From contig JAGKQI010000016.1 in assembly GCA_018806915.1 (NCBI GenBank), positions 361,973 through 425,972 on the forward strand: a stretch of DNA of 64,000 nt, in the 5' to 3' direction. How positions within the stretch are numbered: the stretch's first letter is position 1; every line of letters starts with the position of its first letter. Made by a program: the position numbers and the translations under genes. The notes under the pieces were generated by a model, which was not told the DNA's origin, ran no database searches, and worked only from the letters and a program-made list of their open reading frames with translations. Positions 10,255 to 19,125 of this stretch are shown piece by piece. This DNA comes from Phytophthora colocasiae (lineage: Eukaryota > Oomycota > Peronosporomycetes > Peronosporales > Peronosporaceae).

Positions 10255-11153
10255 TCAAATTAGATGGTATGCTTGGACAAACTCGCACACGTTGGCCAGG
10301 AGCAACAGCGGGAAGTCACGGTCGAATTGATTGAGATCCAACGGCGGCAGATTATTTTGTCGATCGTGGAAGTGAGGCATCAATGTATCTGCCATCATCA
10401 GCTGCGAGGATTGGACGGTGTCCGGGCAATTGTGCTGGTGAGCCGAGAGAATAATACTATCTTTCTCCTCTTCCAGCCGTCGCAGTTTGTCGTGGAACTG
10501 TGCCGGTGTGACAGACACCGAGTCGCGGTGGCTTCTCTCGTCCCTGGCGACTGGGGGCGCTCCTGTACGATCTAAAACGGAGTGAGCAACTTCCATGGTG
10601 ACCACATCCATTCTACCACCACCTTCAGTCCCAGAAATCACCACGGCATATCGGTTTTTCAGCTCTGCGATGCGCCGACGTACAGATGAGAGCTGTCTGT
10701 ACGGCCACTTGTGGACGTGATTGCGTCTGCAAATTCGTTTGAGAGCAGCCTCACAAACCCCCAGTCGTTCTGCAGCCTGAACACAACTCAAAGGCCCCGA
10801 TCGTCACTATCAAAGTACTGCAGCTTGAATGGAGTTTCTTTCAATTCGCTACAGCTTTCTGCAGTGCTCACCGTCTTCAGTGGCAGGTGGTAGACGGTCT
10901 GTAGCTGCTCGACGTTGAAATGAATGCGTTTTCGCTTTCTCTTGCCACTTGTAGGGTCTTCAGCTTCTGAGTCACTTCCAAGTTGGTTCTGCCTGGCTTC
11001 CTGGTTACTGGTGTCACTGAGTGCTGCTGCATTCTCATCACTGTTGCTGTCGCTTCTGATGTGGCTGGAGGTCGTTTGAATACCCCCTTGGAACCTTTGG
11101 AGAGTGTTCCGATGCGAAGAAGAAGCAGGTTCTGAAGACGACGGGGAGCTCAT
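10255..11153 (-). CDS. RWP-RK domain transcription factor
   Basis: Exons 11153-10872 and 10776-10255 encode about 267 residues. RWP-RK factors bind DNA; in plants and algae they act in nitrogen responses and gamete development, and oomycetes have their own expanded set. The domain begins at the end of exon 1 (HFNVEQLQTVYHLPLKT, residues 78-94) and continues in exon 2 (AAERLGVCEAALKRICRRN, then KWPYRQL at 117-123). The signature is K-W-P-Y-R-Q rather than R-W-P-x-R-K, so two positions differ. The N-terminus is rich in Ser and acidic residues, with a basic nuclear-type patch KRKRKR at 71-76. The exon junction is phase 0 and matches the family alignment exactly. Confidence 0.85.
10777..10871 (-). 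other. 95-nt intron inside the RWP-RK domain
   Basis: Minus strand: ACG|GTGAGC at 10871 to GTTCAG at 10777. It contains in-frame stops. Removing it joins the two halves of the RWP-RK motif without a gap. Confidence 0.85.
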
Positions 11154-11820
11154 GCTGCTTGAGCTCCTGCTAGCAAATAAGAAACGTGAAGAGTGAATGT
11201 CGTTGAAGCGCTCTTAGTTGGTGGATCTGGTAAATTCGACAGAATTTCTACCCGTTTTTAATGTAGATCAAAAGAGAAGTAAGTAGCAAGTGCGAAGCTA
11301 GGTATAAGAATTTATCGTTTGAAATGTATGTTCGAGATGCCTCGTAGACTGTAGGATACTTGAACTTTGTCAAGTGATTAACTTGAGATTGGATTCGCGA
11401 ATCGCGAAGCTATCCCTGATTTTGTTTTAACGAACGAGTGTGTATTTGTGTTGTTGTTGTTGTGATGGAGGTGGTGAAGAAGAAAGTAGTTGATTAATAG
11501 CTGTGATACTTCTCGTTTTGCTATTACAACATCAAAACTTAAAGACGCATTACATGTTAATTAAATCAAAATCCGACGGTCAGAGTTTAATCTGTAGGTA
11601 CGTGGAAGTCAAAGTTCAGTTTAACGCATGGTGGCGGATTAATTGAGTTTCACGAAATGTTAGAGCCTCCAATTAGTGCACATTATGGGCATACTTACAC
11701 TTTTTTTTACTACACCAACAGATTTTCATGCAACACCACATATATTAGCGGAATCGCTACAAAATGCCTAAATCGTGTACAATTAGCACGGAGTGCAGGC
11801 TCAACCCTCTTTTCCCTGCT
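11154..11820. other. Intergenic, no gene seen
   Basis: AT-rich stretch between the NLP gene and the RWP-RK gene, containing short T/G tracts (TTGTTGTTGTTGTG near 11452). No open frame with a recognisable product, tRNA or inverted repeat was found by eye. It probably includes the RWP-RK promoter and the NLP terminator. Confidence 0.6.
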
Positions 11821-12519
11821 CTACCATGGATAGGCATCCTCAAGATTGTCAAGGAAAGTTTCAGTCTTGAAAGGCACCGTTGCGCTGCCGAAGTCGTTGA
11901 GGTTTAGCGCAGCCCGTGCTGCAGCAGGCATGTCTTCCCACATGACTAATTCTTGGAAGTCGCCTGCCACAGTCGTAACGTTCACGTAGTGACTGAGTGT
12001 CTTTGCCTTGTATTGCACCTTGACACTGGTGCCATCAACCATGGCAGCCGTAGGGGGTATAACAGTAAAATACTCGCCATCAGCGACGGATGCCGACACG
12101 GCGGAAATCTTTTGCTTAGAACCTGACCTCTCGATCCATAGGATAACGTGCTCCCAGGCATGGCGGTGACCGACAACACCTTTACGGTCTCTTGGGAAAT
12201 ACCAGGCGTACATGATGGCATACAAGTCTTTGTAGGTGGTTGCACGACCGTAAACTTGAGATCCAAGGGATGGCTCGACGCAGCTCTTGAGGCTGAAGAT
12301 GGAGAGGCCGCTGTTGGTGTTGCCATCAGCGTCGACGGCAGGGTAGGGATGGCAACCGCTGGCGACGTTGAGCTGAGGCTGGAACTTCAGTCCAAGTGAG
12401 TACTCGGTAGTAGACGCTGTCGTCTCTGGAAGCGGGACCACGCTGTTGTAGGCCAGCTCTTCAGCTCGGGCGGAGACCAGAATACTTGCCAAGGCGACAA
12501 CAAGGCACAAGGCTCCCAT
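11821..12519 (-). CDS. Secreted NLP (NPP1) family protein, type 1, altered heptapeptide
   Basis: Single exon, 232 residues, the normal family length. NLPs are secreted by plant-associated microbes; some disrupt plant membranes and others do not. Residues 1-19 form a signal peptide ending at SARA. Two cysteines (SGCHPYP and LKSCVEP) fit the type-1 single disulfide. The stretch AIMYAWYFPRD and the following heptapeptide are recognisable, but the heptapeptide reads GHRHAWE instead of GHRHDWE. The missing Asp is one of the residues reported as needed for metal binding and cytolysis, so this member is probably non-cytolytic. That is inference from the motif only. The frame is otherwise intact, which suggests it is kept for another role or was lost recently. 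A MITE lies about 250 bp upstream of its start. Confidence 0.9.
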   Translation of the reverse strand: MGALCLVVALASILVSARAEELAYNSVVPLPETTASTTEYSLGLKFQPQLNVASGCHPYPAVDADGNTNSGLSIFSLKSCVEPSLGSQVYGRATTYKDLYAIMYAWYFPRDRKGVVGHRHAWEHVILWIERSGSKQKISAVSASVADGEYFTVIPPTAAMVDGTSVKVQYKAKTLSHYVNVTTVAGDFQELVMWEDMPAAARAALNLNDFGSATVPFKTETFLDNLEDAYPW

Positions 12520-12764
12520 TGTTGTCAGTAGCTGGATGAATCACGAGTGAGAGACTCAGCGATGAGCATTGGTTTGCAGCGCATTGATTCGGATCAGTTT
12601 TTTTGGCAGGCCCAGACATTGCTATCTAGTGCAGTTGATGCATTGCTTATTCTCCTCTTTTCGTTATCGATTTGAGTGCCATGCGGTAGGAGGATGGATG
12701 TCATCGTTGCTTGCAAATGGTGAACTCACTGAGTTCAACTCAGTTCACTGAACTGTGGACGTAG

Positions 12765-12933
12765 TACAGTCTTCTGCCTCAATAAAGAAGCCTGAAAAAC
12801 CGATAACCTTCCGAGCTGCAAATCACCATTTTATGACCTGACAATATTTTTAAATCGAACTGTCTTGTCTATTTCTTATAACCTTGCCATTTGCATGCAG
12901 ACTCCAACTTCTTTATTGAGGCAGAAACCTGTA
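12765..12933. mobile_element. TA-flanked MITE, 165 bp, with 24-bp inverted ends
   Basis: The ends at 12767-12790 and 12908-12931 are inverted copies with 22 of 24 positions matching, flanked by TA at 12765-12766 and 12932-12933. The right end read outward starts CAGGTTT, the same seven bases that start the MITE at 1732. It is non-coding. It sits upstream of the NLP gene and could influence its promoter. Confidence 0.7.
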
Positions 12934-13337
12934 CTGTACATGTAAAGGTAACTAGAGCGCCTGCTACAGAGGAACGGCGTTACTGCAACCATGCAACGAC
13001 AGCACGACAGGAATTACAGTACAGTAGTGCAACCATATCGACAACGCTCTAAATAACTGAATAAAGTTCCCTAGCGGAGTGCGCATCGAATAGAGACTCT
13101 TTAGAGTGCAGCACTGTATAACAATAGAGTGCGATAAAATAGAATGCTGTTCGAACAGTGCTGTACACTGCAGCGCAAAACGACTCATTCTCGTGCTTTC
13201 GTAAGTTATATACCTGGTATTGAGGTTTTGGTCGAAACGTAGGTAGATGGACTTACTTTTTCGCGAATTCTTAAATCCCTAGCACTTGATGTTTGTATAC
13301 TCGCGAGAAAACGTAAGTTGGGCAACTTACGAAATAA
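12934..13337. other. Intergenic; one strong hairpin near the recombinase pseudogene
   Basis: No gene was seen. CGTAAGTTG and its complement CAACTTACG flank a GG loop at about 13311-13330, just before the recombinase frame. It could mark the left end of that element or a binding site for it, but this is a guess. Confidence 0.45.
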
Positions 13338-14675
13338 TTGCCACTTGATTGGACAAAAAAATTGACGAATCTCTTTGTTAGTGCTGAACTCACACTCACG
13401 TTGGTGCAACAAGCTCTTGCTATCATGAGCGCAGTCGATCCACCACCACCCAATGCTAAGGCGATACGCGATGCCTGTATTTCGTCGGAGACAAGGAAGA
13501 AGTACAAGGGAAACATTAATGTGATCAAGAGATGGATTAAAAACGAGCTTTCCAAAGTAGATGCAAACACTGGACGCTTTTTCGATGAATCTGGAGATAT
13601 TGATCTCGTGGAATTCACCCCTGCTGTATTTGAAGACTTCGTGGCGTACAAGAGGACTATTGCCAGAGCTGGAACATTGAGCGGTTATCGCAGTGCAGTT
13701 AGGGATCTCTATAGGGTGAAGCGGATTGCGGATTACCTGAGGAGTATGGAGAAGGCATGAAAGAGTTGTTCTCGGGTGTAAAACGAATGGAAGCTGAACA
13801 GAATCAAAGCAGTTCTTCAAAGACGTCGGGAAAGCAACCACTTACATACTCGCTATATCAAGAACTTTGTAAATCTACACTCCTGCGCAACGACAGTGGC
13901 TTCTCTCATTTATTCCTGACATCGCAGTGGAATTTAATGTGCAGATCGGTGTCTGTCCAGAATCTTCAGACGCATCATCTTTCGGAAATTGATGATAGTG
14001 TGGGGGTAGTATTCTTCAAGACCAAAACGAAGTTCAGGCCCCCTTGACCCTCGACATCTATATGCCAATCCGTTCAGCCCATCGACATGCTGGATAACTG
14101 CATTAGTTGTCTATCTAGCGTGCAATCCTCGCTCGTCTCCTGGCAAAATATTTCCGGGATCCGACCAAAAACTCCGGTTCAGCAAGGCGCTTTCTCATTT
14201 TCTTCACAAGGAAGGGATCGCGGAACGTTATGGCACTCATTCTGTTCGTAAAGGTGTTGGAACATTTGCATGTGGAGGAAGTACGGGTGGTCCTTCAATG
14301 GTGAGCGTCTGCTTACGCTGTGGTTGGTTAATTGGAGGCGTGCAGGACAGGTATTTGCGCTATGAAGCTGCTGGTGATCAGTTTCTTGGACGTGTGGTCG
14401 CAGGTTTACCAGTGAATGAATCCGGGTTCGCGGTGTTACCGCCTCATTTTCGTGACAACACAGACGAAGCCGTGACGGCAAGCTTGCAAAACATGTTCCC
14501 AGTACTTGCTGGTGAACAAAATATGAAAGGCGTTTTGCAGCTTTGCCTCGCATCTTTGGTGTTTCACGCTCAATATTTTGCTGCAGAATTACCCTCCAAT
14601 CATCCGCTACTATCGACACCCATATTCACCAATACTGATATCCTCAAGAGGTTGAAGGCGGCCGCGAGGAGGTGA
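13338..14675 (+). pseudogene. Crypton-type tyrosine recombinase, broken by two frameshifts
   Basis: Three consecutive segments of one protein lie in different frames: about 13338-13745, about 13750-14035 and 14037-14675. The first and third share a frame, so the two shifts compensate. The likely original start is the ATG of MSAVDPPPPNAKAIR near 13424. The last segment has the H-x-x-R box (GTHSVRKG) and, further on, a Trp (RCGWLIGG) and a Tyr-rich stretch (VQDRYLRYE) placed as in the catalytic Trp and nucleophile of tyrosine recombinases. Such proteins move Crypton DNA transposons as circles. Related copies are common in Phytophthora, as far as I recall. No terminal repeats are expected for Cryptons. 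The right edge abuts the Gypsy-type sequence. Confidence 0.7.
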
Positions 14676-14782
14676 GTGAACCTCTTCGACGCGAGGTTGA
14701 GCGTCAGGCGCAGAGCGCCCAGGTAATAGGGAGTTTGGTGACTCCCAGGGGTGAAGCCGTACCCGGTGGAAGGTACGAGCGG
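14676..14782 (+). other. Hairpin-rich sequence left of the LTR, probably a Gypsy remnant
   Basis: This stretch shows the same back-to-back hairpins as the Gypsy element (AACCTC with GAGGTT; GGGAGT with ACTCCC; GGCGC with CGCC), but lies outside the proposed LTR. It may be the internal 3' end of another copy that shared this LTR, or the LTR may start further left than placed. Confidence 0.45.
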
Positions 14783-15223
14783 TGTAACGGGGTTACACGT
14801 ACAAGTGGTTGTACCACTTGTAACTCTAACAGTTGGAAATGGGCCTCAAACCTTGGTGTGCTGTACACACCAATGGATACATGGGCGAACCACATTATTG
14901 GATGGTTCGTGTGCATTTGTGCATATTATTGGTAGAAAGTAACGGATTTCTACCAATCACTGAGCAGAGTTTCTGCCAACCACACGTTGGCAGACCCTTT
15001 AGAAATAGATAATAAACAGTTTTAGGAGGTCCATAATTGGCTTATGCCAAATTCAATAACAGTTCTCATTTTACGGTATTTTGCAGTTTAATTTAGTTAT
15101 ATTTGATTTAATTATACTTATTTAAATAAGTATACTTAAATTAAGTCTATTCTAATTGCACGCTTCCTCATACACGTAAGCGCACGTGTACGCCATCTAA
15201 TAGGTCTAGGTAGACCCATTACA
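14783..15223 (+). repeat. 5' long terminal repeat
   Basis: It starts TGTAAC and ends ATTACA, a TG...CA pair with five inverted bases, and is followed after two bases by a primer-binding-like TGGTAGCAC. Only one LTR is in the window, so the limits rest on these ends and not on a pair. The LTR is AT-rich near 15060-15150 and holds several hairpins, such as an 11-bp arm pair at 14928-14957. Confidence 0.6.
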
Positions 15224-15225
15224 CC

Positions 15226-15243
15226 TGGTAGCACTTTGTAGTC
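15226..15243 (+). other. Probable tRNA primer-binding site
   Basis: TGGTAGCACTTTG lies two bases after the LTR end, where LTR elements bind the 3' end of a tRNA. TGG matches the CCA end. The tRNA was not identified. Confidence 0.4.
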
Positions 15244-15272
15244 CGTCCCACGACCGACTGCTGTTCGTTCGT

Positions 15273-16259
15273 ATGGAGTCATACGAACGCGGGGTAGAGA
15301 ACTCCCCAATGGATGAGGGATCCACTGGGACCCCTCACATGTCCGTGACGCGCACGGACTGCGCCCACCTGTCTGATCCAGAGTGGGAGGCTCTCCAAAG
15401 ACTCTCGCGAGTCATTGGAGAGGCAGCGGTAGCTACGATGCTTCGTACGCTATCGCCGACAGAGCAACACGGTGTTGCTCTGGGGTACATTGTTAAGGAG
15501 CAACGAGATGTTGCTGCCTCGGTGGCTTCCCCTAAGCCACGCGTGGAGTCTTTGAAACTCCACGTGAGTACCTACACGGGGAAGGAGGACGAGACCCTCC
15601 TTCGGTGGCTTGTCGAACTCGACACAGCCGTTGCGGCTCGACGTATCGTCGATCCGATGTCGAAGGTCGCGTTCGCCATGTCATGTCTTGGCGGACGTGC
15701 GAGGAGTTGGGCCTATGGGCGCTGACTCTCGGATCCTACGTGCTTCGGCACGTACGAGGTGTTCAAAGAGGAGCTCAAGCTTGCGTTTGAGCCCCCGAAG
15801 AACGAGTTCAGATCGAGAGCGGAGTTTCTCGATCTGCAGCAGGGCAAGGATGATGTTCACACCTTTGCCCAGCGTGCTCGATACTTGGTATCGAACATAG
15901 TGGCGAACCCGATCGACGAGGCGACCAAGGTCGTCACGTTCATGAAGGGACTAAGAGATGGTCCCGTCAAAACATATCTCTTCCGAGAGTATCCGAATAC
16001 TCTCGAGGAGGCGATCAGCCTTGCAATGCAAGAGGAGTTTAGCCGGCGTCAAGCTAAACTCCATGCGAACGCGCCGAAGCCGGCGCGTCCTGTTGTGAAG
16101 ACGAGAGGTCCGGAACCTATGGACCTCTCGAGTGCTACGACTGCTGGTCAACAGCAGCGTAGATACGGCAAGGTTCGATGTTACAAGTGTAGTAACATCG
16201 GTCACTATGCACGCGAGTGCACAGCGGGCGGGCGTTCAAAAAACGCCAAGGACCAGTAG
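15273..16259 (+). pseudogene. Gypsy gag with CCHC zinc knuckle, one in-frame stop
   Basis: Gag forms the virus-like particle that packages element RNA. One frame runs from ATG 15273 to TAG 16257-16259, about 328 residues, broken only by TGA at 15723-15725 (AYGR, stop, LSDPTCFGTYEV), consistent with a CGA-to-TGA change. The central part has the usual gag-like region (FAQRARYLVSNIVANPIDEA). The C-terminus has one CCHC knuckle, C-Y-K-C-S-N-I-G-H-Y-A-R-E-C, followed by a basic tail. Its last 43 bases overlap the protease frame, with a slippery site at 16238. Otherwise open, so decay is recent. Confidence 0.85.
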
Positions 16260-17107
16260 GCGCGGGGCGTCCTACTGGTGATGCAGTCTCGCGTGTCGAG
16301 CTTGGACACGCGACAATGAGGACTGCTGCCCCCAGCGAGAAATCTTCTCGCTGTAAGCTGCAAGATGACAAGCCAAACCTTGTCATCCTGAACGTGATGT
16401 CGAAGAGAGCGAACTCTCTTCGTGCCCTAGTGGACTCGGGCGCGTCAAACAACTTTGTTCGACAGGGAAGTCTTCGAAGGCTTGACTTCGAAGAGGCCGA
16501 CACGCCTCGCGGCGTGTTGGAGGTGCGGTTAGCAACAGGTGCCACCGTGAGGACTGAGAAGCGCGTAGTCCGTGTGCGCTTCTCTTACAAACGAAGGACG
16601 TTTGTAGAAGACCTTATCGTCTTGGATCTAGACGATAAGTTCGACTTGGTATTAGGCATGCCGTGGCTTGCACGGCATGACCCGGTGATCAACTGGGAGA
16701 AGCGTACGCTCGTACGCTTCAACAACACATGCGCGACAGAGAGCGATGGCCCTGTCAGTGCTGCACATGCACCGGCCGGTGCATGTGGATCCCCAGTTGA
16801 GGCAGCAGCGGCCGCCGCTGCCTCCGATCGCCGCCGGCGACCATCAACGACTCCGAGAGTCGTTGTGAGAAAATGTGTGTCGACTCAGAAATCGGAGCCG
16901 AAGGGTCGCGGTCACATGAGTGATGGTCAGGTGAATGTGAATCACCTGACGCGTAAACATCTGAATGATGTTTGTCACATGAGTGATGGTCAGGTGAATG
17001 CGATTCACCTGAGAGAAGGTAATATACCGGTATTACCGGTATCCTTGGAGGTACTTCAAGTCTCCACGCCGACGACGTCGCGTCGACTCTGGGAGTTGAC
17101 GAAGTAA
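16217..17107 (+). pseudogene. Gypsy pol: aspartic protease segment
   Basis: This frame is one base back from gag and has no need of its own ATG, given the slip site. The retropepsin motif is ALVDSGASNNFVR (D-S-G active site), followed by FDLVLGMPWLARHDPVINW, the typical second part of Gypsy proteases. The enzyme cuts the Gag-Pol polyprotein. Further on come repeated short blocks (HMSDGQVN twice). The frame stops at TAA 17105-17107, whereas the linker to RT continues one frame over from about 17040 (GVDEVNNIPGT), so a frameshift separates protease from RT in this copy. Confidence 0.8.
16238..16278 (+). promoter_or_regulatory. Candidate -1 ribosomal frameshift signal for gag-pol
   Basis: A-AAA-AAC (16238-16244) is in the correct phase relative to gag. 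An 8-nt spacer follows, then a hairpin with 8-bp arms (CCAGTAGG at 16253-16260, CCTACTGG at 16271-16278). The gag TAG lies inside the 5' arm. A -1 slip leads straight into the protease frame, which is open here. Slippery heptamer, spacer and stem all match the classic arrangement. Confidence 0.75.
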
Positions 17108-17166
17108 ATAATATTCCCGGAACCGAAAGGCGTGCGTCAGCTCTGGGAGCTGACGCCACTGGCGCG

Positions 17167-17382
17167 TCGCTGCTAGTTCTGGGAACTAGCGATCGTGCAT
17201 CAGCTCCGGGAGCTGATGATGCGTGTACAGGCGAACGTTCGCTGCTAGTTCCGGGAACTAGCGATCGTGCATCAGCTCCGGGAGCTGATGATGCGTGTAC
17301 AGGCGAACGTTCGCTGCTAGTTCCGGGAACTAGCGATCGTGCGTCAGCTCTGGGAGCTGACGATATGTGTACAAGCGAACAC
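17167..17382 (+). repeat. Three in-frame 72-bp repeats in the protease-RT linker
   Basis: Units start at 17167, 17239 and 17311 and each encodes 24 residues (SLLVPGTSDRASAPGADDAC then TGER); the third has diverged. The 72-bp period keeps the frame. Each unit is itself two near-perfect hairpins, TAGTTC-CGG-GAACTA and CAGCTC-CGG-GAGCTG. Confidence 0.9.
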
Positions 17383-19125
17383 TCGCTAGCGCAGGAAGCT
17401 AGCGAGAGCACGTCGACTCCGGGAGTCGACGATGCGGTTGCTTCATCCGCTCCGGGAGCGGATGGAGGCGCGGCGGTTCAGGGAACCGACTGCGCGGCAG
17501 GAGGTGCTGGCGGTTGCAAACGCCCAGCACCCGAACAACCTGCGTGCTCACGTGCAGCAGCGCTGCACGCGATGAGCGGCACTCAATCCGGGCTTGATAG
17601 TGCGAGTCAGCGGAAGAAATCCGCTGACGATTGCGATAACGTCCCGTCCAAGGTGCGATGCCTTGGACGTGGAGCACCTGGAGCCGGGCTCCATGGTAGA
17701 CCTTCGCGACGCAAGCTCAGGGAGCTGCGCGAGTCTCAGTCCGGGACTGAGACGGGTGTATCTGCAGTGCAGACACCGAGTGTCGAGACGTTGAAAGTCT
17801 TGACACGTACTGATACTGAGCTACAGTACCAGAGGATGCGGTTGGAGAATCCGCCGACGAGTGCGTCGGCGTTGACCGCACTTCCAACGATGAGTTGGAA
17901 GCGCTTCGCGCGAGACTTGTACGATGGACGCATCGAACAAATTTGCATTCTCTCGGATATCGAGAGAGTGGATCGCGAAGCCGAAGAGCTGAAGCAGCTC
18001 GTCGTCGATGGGGTCACTGAGGGTGATAACTCCCTCAGTGCGAAGACTAAGAAGCAGCGCTTCGAAGAGCAGAGTTGGGACTCGTTGAGATCGAGTCCCT
18101 ACTACGAAGTTCTGCGGGAGTACGAGGATGTACTTCCGGACGAGATTCCTTCGGAGCTTCCGAAGGGCAAGGGCGTACAGCACGAGATTGATCTCGTGCC
18201 GGGCACGAAGTACTGTGTTACACGGCAGTGGCCACTGCCGCGTGAACAAGTGCAAGCGATCGACGACTTCTTTGAACTTCGTCGTCTTGCAGGTCAAGTG
18301 CGGGAGTCAAAGTCCCCGCACAGTGTCCCAACGTTCTGTGTTAAGAAACCACAGGGCGGCTGGCGCATCGTTCATGCGTACAACAAGTTGAACGATGCGA
18401 CGATACCGGCGCAGACGCCGATACCGCGAAAAGATGTTATCATCGATTCGATGGCCTTGAGCACTATCTTCAGTGCTCTAGATCTGCGTGATGGATTCTA
18501 CCAAATCCTCATGCGTGAGAGGGACATCCCTCTCACAGCGGTAAGCACTCCAAGCGGTATGCTTTGGGAGTGGCTCGTCATGCCACAGGGGCTTAAGAAC
18601 GCCCCTGCGACGTTCAATAGATGCGTGACACATCTATTGCGCTCGGTGCGCGACTTCGCACCGAGCTACTTCGACGACGTGTTCGTCCACAGCCGGGCTG
18701 TGAACGGGAAGACGGACATTGAGATGCACAAGGTGCATCTCCGGAAGCTGCTAGAGCTTATGAGGAAACATAAGCTCTATGCGAACCTGAAGAAGTGTAT
18801 CTTCGGGGCGAGCGAGATACCCGTGCTGGGGTGTCTCGTGGGGAAAGACGGCGTGCGCCCTGACCCAGAGAAGGTCAGAGTGATCAATGAATGGCCCACG
18901 CCATCCAATTTGAAGGAACTGAGGCAGTTCCTTGGGCTTGCCACGTACTTGTGCAAGTACGTGGACAACTATGCGGGCAAGATTCGCCCGTTGTCACAGC
19001 TTCTTAAGAAAGAAGCTGAGTGGATTTGGACGACCGAGTGCGAGGAGGCATTCGGTGCAGTCAAGCAGGGCTTGACTGAAGCGCCGATCTTGGCCGTGCG
19101 GACCAAGATCGTCCATTCCACGTAG
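17365..19125 (+). pseudogene. Gypsy pol: reverse transcriptase and start of RNase H
   Basis: The reading frame is open upstream through the 72-bp repeats. RT motifs in order: HEIDLVPGTKYCVTRQWPLP, FCVKKPQGGWRIVHAYNKLN, FSALDLRDGFYQILM (first catalytic Asp), MPQGLKNAPATFNRCV, and YFDDVFVHS with the catalytic D-D pair. Then LGCLVGKDGVRPDPEKVRVI and the connection domain (FLGLATYLCKYVDNYAGKIR). It copies element RNA into DNA. The frame is lost at about 19098, where a one-base change moves the RNase H domain into the next frame; it ends at TAG 19123-19125. Confidence 0.88.

Noticed and set aside
10788..10871. Two separate genes instead of one RWP-RK gene
   Set aside because: The split falls inside the RWP-RK motif and is explained by a 95-nt intron with good splice sites.
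12964..13188. 74-codon minus-strand frame
   Set aside because: No domain, no conserved features, next to non-coding MITE sequence.
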